Position numbers and translations under genes: made by a program. 64,000 nt of DNA from Druceiella hillmani (lineage: Eukaryota; Arthropoda; Insecta; Lepidoptera; Hepialidae): the NCBI GenBank assembly GCA_039881145.1, contig JAYKKI010000015.1, positions 30,173,001-30,237,000 of the forward strand, given 5' to 3'. The first letter of the stretch is position 1. Each line of letters begins with the position of its first letter. Below are positions 1-11,829 of the stretch, in pieces. The notes below the pieces were generated by a model. The model was not told the DNA's origin and made no database searches. It worked only from the letters and a program-made list of their open reading frames with translations.

Positions 1-640
1 GTCGAGATAAGATTTCCCAGATTAAAAGTAGCCTTGTTTCATTCCCCGACTGGCCAACTATTTCTGTGCGAGAAATCACGTCAACCTGTTGCTCCGTTGC
101 GACGGGAAAGAAAGACAAAAAAACACACTTTGTCGCATTTATAATATAAGTCAGAATTATATTAGTTGTTGGAATGAGGTTTCCCGGCACAAAAACTTAT
201 CTCTTTACCCGATAAACCAACCTTTAGACAAAAAATCATGTTGACAGGTTATTCAGCTATGACGTGAAAAAAGGACAAAAGCCACACTTTTGCATTTATT
301 ATATTAGAGGTAGTGATTCGGCTGCTCTTTATTTAGCGTATGTAACATTTAAAAAAATCACGATGACCTGTTGCTCCATTGCGACGCTACTTCCTTATTC
401 ACTTTGTGTACTTTTTCAGTTTCAAAAAAGACATTCGGTGTCATAAAACGTATCCTATATAATGCTCTCCTCCCCCCACCCGCTATCGTTGTATACATGG
501 ATAAGTTAACCACAATAAGTAACCAGTGGTTAACTTACCCATGGTTGTATAAAAAATCACGTCAATCTCTTGCAACATTGCAAAGCGAAAAAATTATAAA
601 CAAACATACTTCAGAATTATAATCTGTGCATCGAATATAT
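1..640. repeat. Four degenerate copies of a dispersed-repeat tail
   Basis: A motif of the form 'aaatcacgtcaacctgttgc' followed by 'ttgcgacg', an A-rich run with 'ggacaaa', and 'cgcatttataatat' recurs near 71, 231, 355 and 553. The spacing is roughly 125-200 bp and the copies are strongly diverged. Phrases such as 'tttcccagattaaaagtag' and 'cgcatttataatataag' resemble the 3' tails of non-autonomous retroposons common in Lepidoptera; that resemblance is from memory. No convincing gene is present; the short ORFs here look accidental. Confidence 0.5.
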
Positions 641-2640
641 TTACAAAAAAAATATTTACAAAAAATTATTAAATTATGAACACAAAAATATTGTTGTGTG
701 TATAAGCCTGTTTATTTGTTCACGCACCACGTAAAGGTAGGGAAAAGAATTTTGATGAAGTCTTTACTGACGGATTCTGTTGGCTCTAAGATAATATATA
801 GGCTATGTCATATAGGCTCTAAGATAACACATAGGCTTTATCACGTCAAAAGAACATATGGCAGTTTCACATTTCAATACAAAGCATACTCACTTAAAAA
901 AATTCCCTTTTATAATTTTTATAACAGGCGGTATAACGTGCATTAATCTTACAATTAACTTAATAATATTTCCTAAACAGGACAAAGCTAGTTATAAAAT
1001 AAATCGTTAGCTACTTTGTTTGATTTGCAGATTATTAAGTTAAAAAATTCGTGACTCTTTCAACTGCAAGTATAAACAAGGAATAGGAGATATTCAAAAA
1101 CATATAATTATATTTTATTGCAGATTTTATTATTTAAAGCTGATTACTAAAGTACAATGTTAATTTTTAACATTTTGTATGTGACGCCGTATTATTTTGA
1201 AGATAGTCGAGTGGTGGCTTTAAGACAGTAAATTCGAATGAAAGCAACGAATTTCGTATTTGTCGCCCCGACAATGTCGGCTTATTGCGATAGTTTGTCA
1301 CGATTCATTAAAAGGAAATAATTGTATTCTAGGAGATGTTAGTTTACAACAGGCTGGTCCTAAAATAACTGAACCATTAAATTTCAAATTTATCACTGGT
1401 ACTCTATTATATTATTTATATTAAATAGATCTTAATTTGTTTACTTCTAGACTACGGGTATTTTGAAAAGGATCGAGGAAGCAAGCGCGTCAATAGCTTT
1501 AGAACGTATAAAAATCACTTTTTGTACTTAAATTTTTATTCATGTAAAAATATGAGATTTATTGTTTATATTTGTAAGCCGTGCTTTTAATTTACAGGCA
1601 GAAACCAAATAAACCAACCAAAGTACGTGTCAAATGGCAAAAGAATAGTCGACACTAATCAGTAGTCACTAGTTATCGCCACCTCGATAAAGCCACATGT
1701 AGATAATAAAATGCAATGATTTTATCATATTTTATGACAGCCATTCTAGTTAACTGGCCTGGTCGATGACGGAAATAGTAATTAATACGGTAATAATACT
1801 AATATATGTTATTGTTTTATCGACGTTATTTTAAAAATACAACATAAACAAACTGGCTACCAACCACGTATTGAAAATATATTTTCGTTTTAACCACAAT
1901 CAATGTAATGCGAACATAGTATAAATTTATTGGACACGACAAGCGGCGTCGTTACGCATGTGTTAGTAATTTCCGGCGGACAAGTATGTAAAAACTTACA
2001 TCATCTAAAGCTATGAAGACAACGACGAGATACCTTTATTTACGGTAAGCGAAATAAATAAGACTATGAACTTTCTTATATTGATGAAAAGTCTAGGTGA
2101 TTACAGAATCACAAATTAAATCCAAAAAGCTCAGTCAAAACCTATTACTCACAGACATATTTAAAACATCTTACTATACGAAAATATTCCATCTAATTGG
2201 AAGACTTCCGTCGTAAAACTTTTATTTATATCGTATTCTAGAGAATATTTTCCATATTTTAATTTAGGTTTCTATGGGATATTTCCGCATTTTAATTTGC
2301 ATTATTTGTATTACACTGCTCATGCTTTGCTGGCTACATGGAACTACTACGTCAAAACCATAAGCATTTGAAATGTATATTAGTCATTTTACAAAAAAAG
2401 CAGAAAATGTGGTTTGGAAATGAACACAACAAAACACGTTTAATAACAACTAGAAAAATAATTCGAGGAAGACACGAATAGGGCCGGACTAAATATTTTG
2501 GAATATTTCGAAATATAATTAGGACATAAACTATAAAAAAGGTCCACAAGTAGAGGAAAATTAAACAAAATATTCAATCACCACTAGCTAAAAATACGGA
2601 TTTCAGAACACCAGGAATCTTCTCGTGGAAGATACAAAAT
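641..2640. other. AT-rich intergenic DNA, nothing recognised
   Basis: No ORF with protein-like character, no RNA gene and no clear repeat could be supported here. Short ORFs on both strands are rich in Phe, Tyr, Ile and Lys, as expected from AT-rich noncoding sequence. Confidence 0.5.
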
Positions 2641-2659
2641 TAACAATTCCTGGTTCGTG

Positions 2660-3240
2660 GCTAATATTACAGCCAGAAACTTGAAGGTTGAGCTCAAATA
2701 TTTAAAATGGGCATTTTTAAAACCACTAATTCGAGGGTTTAATTATGACCAGGATAATAACGCCTGAATCTAAACCACTATTGTAGTTAGAATCTTCAAA
2801 TTTGGGTTCTAATATTCAGTTTTGTTGAACAGTTCTTACACGCCCGTCATCTGATTATGACTAAAGTAATAATACCTAGATTTTAGCCAATGTTAAAGCT
2901 ACATACTTCGAGTTTGAGCCCAATTTTTTGGTTTTAACAGTGACTTCTCACGCGCGCAATTTCTAGGTTCTGATGATGGTCAGGATGACACCGATGATCA
3001 GGATGATACTATTGTAGTTAGAAGTTTCGAGTTTGGGTTCTAATATTCAATTTTGTTAGACAGTTCTTACAAGCACACACTTGGGGTTCTGATGATGACT
3101 AAAATAATAACACCTGGATCTTAACCATTGTGATAATTAGAAACTTTGGGTTTAAGCTTAAATGTTCAGTCTCAATATTCTATTCTAGAGGATCCCAAAC
3201 CGGAGGGTCTGATAAAGATCAGAATAACATGTATTTATTT
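2660..3240. repeat. Diverged tandem array, unit about 110-120 bp
   Basis: Phrases recur at near-regular spacing. 'gttctaatattca' follows 'ttgtagttagaa' near 2787 and 3012. 'gttctgatgatg' occurs near 2969 and 3085. 'cttacacgc', 'cttctcacgc' and 'cttacaagc' precede a 'gactaaa(g/a)taataacacc'-type stretch near 2835, 2945 and 3066. At least four diverged units are present. They resemble the other arrays in this window in style (a short satellite with 'tgatgatga') but are not obviously the same family. Confidence 0.55.
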
Positions 3241-3439
3241 TTAAACTTTAATGTACAGGTTTGATACATATAGACAACTGACTGCTACGAGAGCAACCTC
3301 TTACAGCTAATAAGAATATCAATCTCGCCTCACTCGACGAGCGGCCGTGAACCGAACTCGGGACGGGACCGTGCGGTGTGTCACACCGTCAAAGCTATCC
3401 AGTTTTCTGCGTTTATATTTTGTGTGTGTGTATACATGA

Positions 3440-3668
3440 TTAGATTAATGCATATGTACGAAATGTTGAAATAACATTAATATCAACTACAATCTCGTCC
3501 ACTGACAGAAACATAACTGCATAACACCAGCCGGGCTGAGCAAATTGTCTACTCTTGGCTCCTTGCTTTGCAAATATTTTGACATGGTACTCATAAAGAG
3601 GTCTTGATGAGACTTCAAGCATTATAAGAAGTAACTTAAGTTCAACAAAGCATGGCTCCAAAGAAGGC
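3440..3668 (-). CDS. Unidentified exon-like ORF, possibly a gene or pseudogene fragment
   Basis: A minus-strand reading frame of about 76 codons begins directly after a good splice-acceptor context (T-rich run then 'gtgcag' at 3674-3669). It continues to a stop near 3440. The peptide has balanced composition: LEPCFVELK, then YEYHVKIFAKQGAKSRQFA, then QPGWCYAVMFLSVDE. That is unlike the Phe/Ile/Lys-rich noise ORFs around it. There is no obvious in-frame donor, so it could be a terminal exon or a decayed copy of an exon. I do not recognise the protein family. No adjoining exons were found, and the nearest supported gene begins more than 2 kb away. Confidence 0.25.
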
Positions 3669-3740
3669 CTGCACTTAAAAACTCATACTTACCATTGTTT
3701 AAATAAATTTAAATTTCGCATACGTATATGAAAATATTAA

Positions 3741-6050
3741 TAAACAAAAGTGCAACCCGACTTTTACCCTAGCACGCCACCTAGTCGAAAACAATCGTCA
3801 ATTTGTCAATTAGTAACGCGATACTTCTTTAATAATCTCAACGAAATTTTTTTTTTAGATTTTTGTGAAAATAATCACGATTTTTGTATTTTTTCTATTA
3901 CACCTTTTTACTTAAATTTCAAAACATTGAGCGCCAGTTTCATTATTTTATTATCTTTTTTTGTTTTTATCGTGTTTTTGCTGTACCTCGGAAATGTCGC
4001 TAATAAAGCTCACTTGTCCGTACCGAAAAAAGTCCATACCTTACTAAGACTATTGAATAAACACTTGAGTATCGGGAATATCTGTAGTATACTAATGCAT
4101 TCTCTCTCAAATCAATATCAACATCGCGCCAGAATTATTAATATTTATAACTGAAATTGTAGAAAATTCAGGATTAGAAAATTTAGAAGGCCTGAAAACC
4201 TAGAAAATGTAGATCCTTGTTAAAAAGAAGACCCACGCCTACATCACTTCCCAAGGAAATAAATATTTGGTTCTCAAGATGAACCTCCTTTTTCAACATT
4301 AGAAGAAAATTCTTGAATATTAACTGTAAAAATTCCCTTTCAAGAACTAATTCGGTTTTCAAATGTTACAATTGTTAATCCAAAACAAAAACGAAAAGCT
4401 TTATATTACATTGGCCAATGGATTACTAGTTTTTTTGATGGTCTTAAAGACAAGACTAAAAAGATTCAAGGAAATGAAGAAAGGAAGAATCCTAAAATCC
4501 TAATAGTAATAGGAAAAAACTAAAAAGCAACTAAAAGTCTGATAGTAAGACGAAAAGGACCAAAAAGCGGCTAAAAAAGTTGGAACCTAATCAAAGGAAA
4601 TACCATCAGCCTGAATATAAAAAACATCGTCTAGCAAAGGGTGAGGTGTTGTAAGGGCAAAGTTGATGGACAGAACACATAGAGTGCCTAGTTAGGGTTA
4701 TGAAGGGTTTAACGAGAGAAGGCGGGGATCTCATGTGTCCTAACAGCGAGTAAGAATCTAGACGGAAAATAATTCGTTGATTTTTGTGACAAAAGATGTG
4801 TGTTGGTTTTAGTTATTTCTTATAGAAACTAATTCTTGCCTTAAAGCAAAAGATTCCGAATAGGGCCCACTACAAATTGGTTAAAGTGATTAAAAACGAA
4901 TGACTGATTCTCATTAGTTTGCCAGTTTGTTTACTACAGATTACTTAGCCGTACCAGGGAAAATAAGTTTCATTTTCATTTTTATGAGATTTCTTTATTT
5001 TATTCCAATTCCGTTTTAACAGATTTTATTTAAACTAAAACTTCTCAATAATTATTTGGCGGATGACAATTATAAACTTTGATTTTACTTACTACACATA
5101 GTTCTATGACAGACCTCATTAGGCAATAAGGTACCTGACAAGGTCCACAATTAAGGTTTTTAAAATGTACCTTTTTTAATATGAAAACGCAATAAAATTT
5201 GATAATTTTTCTATTAAAACAATGTCTTCCATACTGATGGCCATTTTCATTAATTAGGCAATTCCCTGATACAGAGATTTTGCCAAAAATGGGCCTCGTT
5301 TGGAGACCGCACCTTATTTCAAATAATATTGGAAATGTAAACACGACTTCGTTACGATTTTCTTATACGGTTAGATAGACATATATGTATTTATTAACAA
5401 CATATTGAAGATACAACAATGTCGCTTTATTCCATATATGATCATAAATAAATAAAAAGAACGATTCAATCATGTAAAGAAAAACTCACTAAATATACAC
5501 CTTTTCGTGGATATCTTAACATTATTTACATAGTGATAATTTTGTTTGGAAAATCTTTTCAAAACGTACTTATATAAAGGTTGTGAGATATATACTCGGT
5601 AATTGCGTATTATAATCCCATATACCTTTTTGAAACAGCTGTAACAACCCCATCGATTTAGCCACGTCTACTCTTTTTTATATATATTTTTCTGACGTCT
5701 ATCTGACTCTTAAGGAAAGGAAGAGTCTCGTCTTGTAGGCTCGAAGTCTACTATATGTGTACGTCATTTTGAATTACATTAAAGTTCATAAATAAATAAA
5801 TATATAAGTAAAGTACGTTTAAAGTTGATTTGTCAGTTATTTGTCTCTCTCTCTAGTTATACTCTGTTCTTTAGTATGGTAATAATAAATTATTTCTTTT
5901 AATAAAAGAGGTTTAGTTAAAATATTTAAACAATATTATGTCTATTCTATATTTGTGTCAAATAAACCATTCTTGACGATGGGAAATTAGAAGATAATTG
6001 TAAAAATTACTCTATAAAACCAAAAATAAAAACGCGTTGTTACTCTGACA
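3741..6050. other. AT-rich intergenic DNA, nothing recognised
   Basis: No coding sequence or structured repeat could be supported. A 134-codon plus-strand ORF at 3750-4154 has a biased Phe/Ile/Leu-rich composition and no recognisable motif, and was not accepted as a gene. The stretch 4440-4640 is rich in 'aaaagac' and 'aaaaagcg' motifs and reads as low-complexity sequence. Confidence 0.45.
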
Positions 6051-6052
6051 CG

Positions 6053-6058
6053 TTTATT
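6053..6058 (-). promoter_or_regulatory. Polyadenylation signal AATAAA for the GFRP-like gene
   Basis: On the minus strand a canonical AATAAA lies 85 bp past the stop codon at 6143. It is the first such hexamer after that stop, so it is the likely cleavage signal of the two-exon gene above it. Confidence 0.5.
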
Positions 6059-6142
6059 ACATTTCATAATATCTAAAGTCTTTATATGTACAAACGATAA
6101 ACTCGAAACGTCAGCTGCCCGGCGGTATACATTTTTTAAAGG

Positions 6143-6834
6143 CTACATGTGCCTTTGTAGTTTTGTGGGATCAGATTTCTTGTAAAGCGTCCAGGACATG
6201 CGCTCCAAATTGGTGTTCGTCATGGCCATGGAGTGACTGATGACATCATATCCCAGCAGCGTATGAAGCCGATTCACAGTGAGTAGTGTCAATCCCTTAC
6301 CGCGAACGGTTACAAGTTTCGTCTGCATATCGATCCTTGTCGAGTGCGGTATTGATTCGTTCATTACCTGTAACATTTTGTTTATAAATTATTAATATTT
6401 TCTTATATACGGCATTATTGTGAACTGAAGGTAAACGTCTATAGCCGTTGTAACGTAATGCTCTATTATAACATTCTAGGCACATATGGGCCAACGGAGT
6501 AAATAAAACGAGTGGTTCTGTTCATAACATCGGTACACAAAAGGTAACAATATGGCGTTGAGTTATTCATACTGCTATTTACTGTTTACATATTTGCAGT
6601 TACACATTAGTAACGTTTGGTCAGTATATTCCGACGGCATTAACGTCAAAATCTGAAAATGGCATTAGTAAAGAATTATTTTCAATAAGCGTTAAAAATA
6701 TACTAAAGAATAAACGGAGTTCAAAGAAGACGTTTGGTGGGTTAGTCATGCATTCCGTACAATAATGAAAAACAGGTAAATGAATTGAAAATAAGCAATG
6801 ACGTTATACTCGGTAGACGGTTGTGTGTGTGTAT

Positions 6835-6879
<45 letters not shown>

Positions 6880-9187
6880 GGTTCTAATAAAAATGATACG
6901 TTTGTTGTTAACGGTCGTTTTAAAGAGGTAATGACATGTATATTTATTGTAACGTCATGGGTTTAAAAAATATGTAAACAGACGACGCATTGAGATAAGC
7001 GATACGGAAATTTGTGGATTGAGAAAATGTATTTATGAATTTTTGTCGTCATAGGGATTAACTTAAAAGTAACACAACAAAATTACTTGAGTATACTTTG
7101 GAAACGAAAAACGAAGTAGCTTTGAAATAAAAATCCCCAAAAGATAAAAGATTTAATAACATTTTTAAGTCAGTAAAGTACCTATTCAGTTTTTCAGAAG
7201 CTTTTTTTTCCTTAATCATTCTTGACAAAATCACAAAATTCTGGGCAAATCATCATGTAATTTAAATGTATGAAAAGTTCAGACTCATGTCCACTTTTAA
7301 TCGGCTCCAAATGTTTGCTAACACTGAAAACACATTCCACAAACCATTTGAAGCACGGGTATTAGATATACGTGTGTTAGATAATTTTGAATAATGTGCT
7401 TTAACTTCAGACAAAACATCCAAATATTAGTAAGCGTAGGCGTAAAGAGAATAACTATTCTGGTATTGCCGAGTACTTTTTTAAATTAGTGTACAAACAG
7501 GATAATTTGACTGGCCGCGTACGGGAAAAGGACACAGACAAATCGCACAACAGGGTTAAAGATAGTTCCTGCTCAATTATCTATTTAGCATCACCTTTTT
7601 CTCGAGAACGCATTTTTCTAACACTCTAAACGACTCAAAGATCGGCTACTCTAGTGTATCGACGCATACCCTCCAATAAAATTTACGTGCATAGTCATGA
7701 ACAATATACTTCTAGTTAAATAATACGTCAACTGTTTCTAAATTCGAAACGGTGTAATCTGGTGGCGCGAAAGACGCCATACTCCGTCAAACATTGGATT
7801 GTGTAATAATATGTATTTGGCAGTATTTTTCAACTGATCATACACATAGGAGAAGAACAAAGTAATGTTCTTGTCCTTGTAGTTGGGGGAAGTCCAACTG
7901 AGATGAGCGTAAACGATATATAGGACATGTCCCTTTTTTGATCACAATGCAGTTTATCTGGTAAAATCTTAAAACGCAATGGATAGGTACCAAAACTCCT
8001 GTTAAAAAAAGTTTGTCCGAGTTTTACGGTCGCAATTAGTACCCAAGAAACAAAAACCGGCAACACATTCATTGAACAAGTCCTGAAAACTTTGGTCAGA
8101 ACCATAAGTTGCGCGCATCGAGACCTCAGCACAATCCCCTAACCTGGTGAATCCCGATGCTACACCAATGGCGCATAGATCCATAAACAGAGGTGTATTG
8201 CCGTATAAATAATTTAATGGTCGCGGTATTTAGGCCCCGCCAGCCCTGGCAGGCTGGGCCATAGCATGAAAGACCTCCCTGGTCAACTCCTCAATGAACT
8301 GCGCTTGTGGCTGAAAGCGTCACCTTGTATCAAGATCCATGTCCAAATATCTATGTGGTGACTTGATCGCGCACATCGATTTTGGATTCATCACCACGGT
8401 CGGTAGCCTGCTCCTAACGAAGATAGTTCCGTCTTTTGGGGGGTAAATCTGAGCTTGTTCTTAGTGCCCCAACCACGGATCCTGGTGAGAGTTTGGTCGG
8501 TTCTTTGTTTCTCTACCGCTTGTAAGCAATTTTTAGAAGCTATAACTATATAAAATTATGCAGGAATAAGTCAATAAAGAAAGCGAGAGACGTATTTTAG
8601 AAATGTTATGTGTGTCACCTCTCATTTGCTACGTGCTCATGAACGTCGTAAAAGTATTAACTTAATATTTTACTTGCTGTATTCCTATTGTTTTATTGGT
8701 GGTATACGATCAAACGGCCCATACTAAAAACATCAGTATTTAGTTGCTTTTATTTAAAAATCCAATTATAATCTAATATCCTTACAGTATTTATATTCGG
8801 ACGGCGACTGTCATTATTCCGCCTATACGTCTGCAACTACCCAACTAGCCCTTAAGGAGGTGAGAGAATTTAGACTACTTTTTTCTCTCATATGCCACCC
8901 TGTACATGATTATAAAAATCGTTGCTGTGTGTAACAATTATCCAACAAATAATTTTATATTATTTTCCTAAATTATCCGTTATGATTTAAGACTGAGGTA
9001 CCTTGGGACATGTATTTTAGGTCTATCATGTTTATATCAATTCCGAGGTTAGTGAATCGGCCCTGAGCTTTAAACACAAAGCGTGGTGCCGACTATCCCT
9101 AGGCTTGTTCTTAGTTAATAGAGTATTTAACTACTTTTTTTACTTTTAACCGACTTCAAAAAAGGAGAAGGTTCTAAATTCATCGGA

Positions 9188-9239
<52 letters not shown>

Positions 9240-11829
9240 TCAGCAATAATTCTTTGCGGAGTAGACTGATTTTGATTATTATTTTTTTATTTGAAAGAGG
9301 GTGCGGTCCTATATAAATATGATGATGGTCTGATGATGGGGTCTGGAAATGAACGATGGAACTCCTTAACGAATGATACTAAATCTATCGTGATTAAAGA
9401 TATTTGCTACTAGTAGTTGCTACTTTGCAAAATAACTACACAGAAGACCAGATCAGGGTCTGATGATGACTTCTGGAAATGAACAATGGAACTCCTTAAC
9501 GAATGGTAGTAAATTGAAAGTGATTCAAAATATTTGCTACTAGTAATTGTTACTTTGTAAAATAATTACACTAGCGATCATGTCAGAGTTTGATGATACA
9601 TTCTGGAGATGAACAATGGAACTCCTTATCGGATGGTAGAAAATCAAACGTAATTCACGATATTTACTACTGGTATTTTTTACTTAGCAAAATAACTGCA
9701 CCATCGACCAGGTCAGTGTTTGACGATGAGTTCTGAAGATGAATAATGTAACTCCTTATCGGATGGTAGTAAATCTACCGTGATATGGAGAACAGAACTC
9801 CTCAAATAGCAGTATTTAATTTGCAAAATTTGATATTGGGCTTCGGATATGGAGAACCGAACTTCTAAATGACTAACAGCTAACCATTGGCCGTTACTAC
9901 TATTGCTTCATTTCTATATGTTGTTGGTAATTATTTTTAGGCAGAGGAAATTATCCATATATTAGCTTTTACCCGTGACTTTTAATAATTATATAATATT
10001 CTACGAGCGAAAATAATTGTGACAATAATTTTAATATATCAATCACTAAAAATTCTAAAACAAAACATCTTTTAAAAAACCGACTTCAAAAAAGGTAGGT
10101 ACTATTATAAAGTAAAAAATAATTAACTCTGAATGGGTAATAAGTAGGTACTTATTTGCAATAAATAAATAAGTTACTTATTTTTGAAGTCGGTGCCAGC
10201 ATTGTCGACTAACTTAAACAAATTTATAATTTAATTTAATTTATAATGTAAATTTAAATTTTTTCTTCTAATGTACTCACAATACGAAATAGATTCATAA
10301 TAGGCCTATTTATAACATAGAATTTTACATTTATTTCAGTTGTTCGGCGGTACTGGCACCGACTTCAAAAATAAGTAACTTAGTTATTTATTGCAAACAA
10401 GTAGGTACCTATTTTGAGTTAATTATTTTTTACTTTATAATAGTACCTACCTTTTTTGAAGTCGGTTTTTTAAAAGATGTTTTGTTTTAGAATTTTTAGT
10501 GATTGATATATTAAAATTATTGTCACAATTATTTTCGCTCGTAGAATATTATATAATTATTAAAAGTCACGGGTAAAAGCTAATATATGGATAATTTCCT
10601 CTGCCCAAAAATAATTACCAACAACATATAGAAATGAAGCAATAGTAGTAACGGCCAATGGTTAGCTGTTAGTCATTTAGAAGTTCGGTTCTCCATATCC
10701 GAAGCCCAATATCAAATTTTGCAAATTAAATACTGCTATTTGAGGAGTTCTGTTCTCCATATCACGGTAGATTTACTACCATCCGATAAGGAGTTACATT
10801 ATTCATCTTCAGAACTCATCGTCAAACACTGACCTGGTCGATGGTGCAGTTATTTTGCTAAGTAAAAAATACCAGTAGTAAATATCGTGAATTACGTTTG
10901 ATTTTCTACCATCCGATAAGGAGTTCCATTGTTCATCTCCAGAATGTATCATCAAACTCTGACATGATCGCTAGTGTAATTATTTTACCATTATATATCA
11001 TAATGGTATACCATTGAATTTTGAAGCTCATAACTGGATTTTAATTAACCTATGTCATTTTAACAAAAATAGCATTTCATGCCATTTTACTAATAATAGT
11101 AAATTTAGAAGTGTTAGCTGCTCATAATGGAAAATTCATAGTCCAATTTTTGGTCGATATTATATTCTAGTATTTAATTCTAATTGCAAATCGGTTACTG
11201 TACAGCGGTTAATACTTGCGGATAATGCATTAATAATTAGCAACATTTGACCTATAATTAATTTTAATTAATTTTTAATATTCAGTTCCCACGACAGACA
11301 AAAAGTTTCACTTCTAAACCTTATGAAGGACACATGCATTGTTGGAACATAAAACAAATGCCGCGAACGCAATTTGCCGTAACCGAGTACCTATTAAACA
11401 CTGAAAAAGTGAACAAAACAAGGTCAAAAACAAAGACAAATATATGTGTCATTATCATGCAAAACAATAACTCTCAAGCTTAATTCGACACAATATAATA
11501 TATTTATACACGCAAACGTATAATACGCATTAATTAATGAAACAGACCAATACGTATTGAATGCAAGGTTGCTGCGCAAGATTTACCGTTATAACAGAAG
11601 CCGGCCGGCGCGAAGCTAGCGACAATGAACTCAATACGTAGATAACTTGCATATTAAATTATCATTTAACTGTCACACTATCTAAATTCGTTTTAATATT
11701 ATAAACTAATTAAAAATATACCTGTGAAAATTTCGTTCTTTCATTATGATTCAAGCCCATCACAATCGTATCTTCCCCAGTACTAAGCGCTGGAGCTGTT
11801 ATGTATCCACTTGCAACGATGTACGGCAT
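6143..11829 (-). CDS. Small two-exon gene, GFRP-like (GTP cyclohydrolase I feedback regulatory protein)
   Basis: Exon 1 is 11829-11722 (36 codons from ATG, donor CAG|GTATAT). Exon 2 is 6367-6143 (acceptor ttacag, ending in TAG). The phase is 0 and the product is 110 aa. It begins MPYIVASGYI, and its C-terminal half reads LLTVNRLHTLLGYDVISHS and then MSWTLYKKS. GFRP also starts MPY, and near its end has a 'hydrophobic-x-x-L-x-x-x-G-[FY]-x-V-[LI]-S' stretch followed by an aromatic-x-L-x-K-[ES] strand. The match is to that pattern and was made from memory. GFRP is a pentameric cytosolic protein that mediates BH4 inhibition and phenylalanine stimulation of GTP cyclohydrolase I, and so tunes pteridine synthesis. 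This product is longer than the roughly 84-aa vertebrate form, having extra residues in the middle. The 5354-bp intron is packed with repeats. The assignment is tentative, but the two-exon gene model is stronger. Confidence 0.55.
6832..6873. repeat. (AT)n microsatellite with GT leader
   Basis: A short GT run passes into about 20 AT units, interrupted once by 'aaat'. It lies in the intron of the GFRP-like gene. Confidence 0.9.
7570..8530 (-). mobile_element. Decayed fragment of an R1-clade non-LTR retrotransposon (ORF2 3' part)
   Basis: Read on the minus strand, this stretch follows the C-terminal part of the better preserved LINE at 53.5-57.3 kb. 'LRSRCAQLMVLTKVFRTCS' here matches 'LRSQRAPLMALTKAYRTCS' there. 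The DNA around 'cttagtgccccaaccacgg' (near 8460) and 'tcgagaacgcatttttct' (near 7600) also lines up with the other copy at about 54710 and 53725. The fragment covers the region downstream of the catalytic RT motifs to the 3' end of ORF2. It lacks a piece near 7700-7830 and has stops and frameshifts. It is a dead 5'-truncated copy of the same or a closely related family, in the same orientation as the other. Confidence 0.75.
9148..9318. repeat. 'accgacttcaaaaaagg' head of a lepidopteran dispersed repeat, with (AT)n
   Basis: The sequence 'aaccgacttcaaaaaaggag' starts here, followed by an (AT)n run at 9190-9230 and a TG tail. From memory, this phrase heads an abundant non-autonomous repeat in moths and butterflies. 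It is the main sign of the host order. The same phrase recurs near 10079, inverted near 10470, and near 62504. Confidence 0.7.
9319..9800. repeat. Tandem array with an exact 130-bp period
   Basis: The landmark 'tgatgatg' (or its variant) begins at 9331, 9461, 9591 and 9721, spaced exactly 130 bp. Each is followed by 'tctggaaatgaacaatgg' and 'aactccttaacgaatggtag'-type text, then a 'tttgctactagtaattgtta' block and 'gcaaaataactacac'. There are about 3.6 units. The right half of the array forms part of the inverted repeat that follows. Confidence 0.85.
9557..10988. repeat. Long inverted repeat (foldback): two arms of about 640 bp with a 153-bp spacer
   Basis: The left arm 9557-10199 reappears as its reverse complement at 10353-10988. 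The arms agree over nearly their whole length, including the last 1.6 units of the 130-bp array, the 'gatatggagaac' stretch, and the inner 'accgacttcaaaaaagg' with 'aagtcggtgccag' at the turn. The main difference is a small block near 10128-10165, rearranged against 10378-10415. The spacer 10200-10352 is AT-rich and single copy here. A transcript across it could form a very long hairpin. No ORF is present. It lies inside the intron of the GFRP-like gene. Confidence 0.9.
10989..11720. other. Intronic DNA, nothing recognised
   Basis: This is the remainder of the GFRP-like intron up to the donor at 11721. A small hairpin formed by 'taccattatatatcataatggta' type text sits at 10986-11008. No other structure or coding signal was seen. 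Confidence 0.5.

Noticed and set aside
3750..4154. A 134-codon plus-strand ORF
   Set aside because: It is Phe/Ile/Leu-rich, with no domain, no splice context and no conserved motif. It looks like chance in AT-rich DNA.
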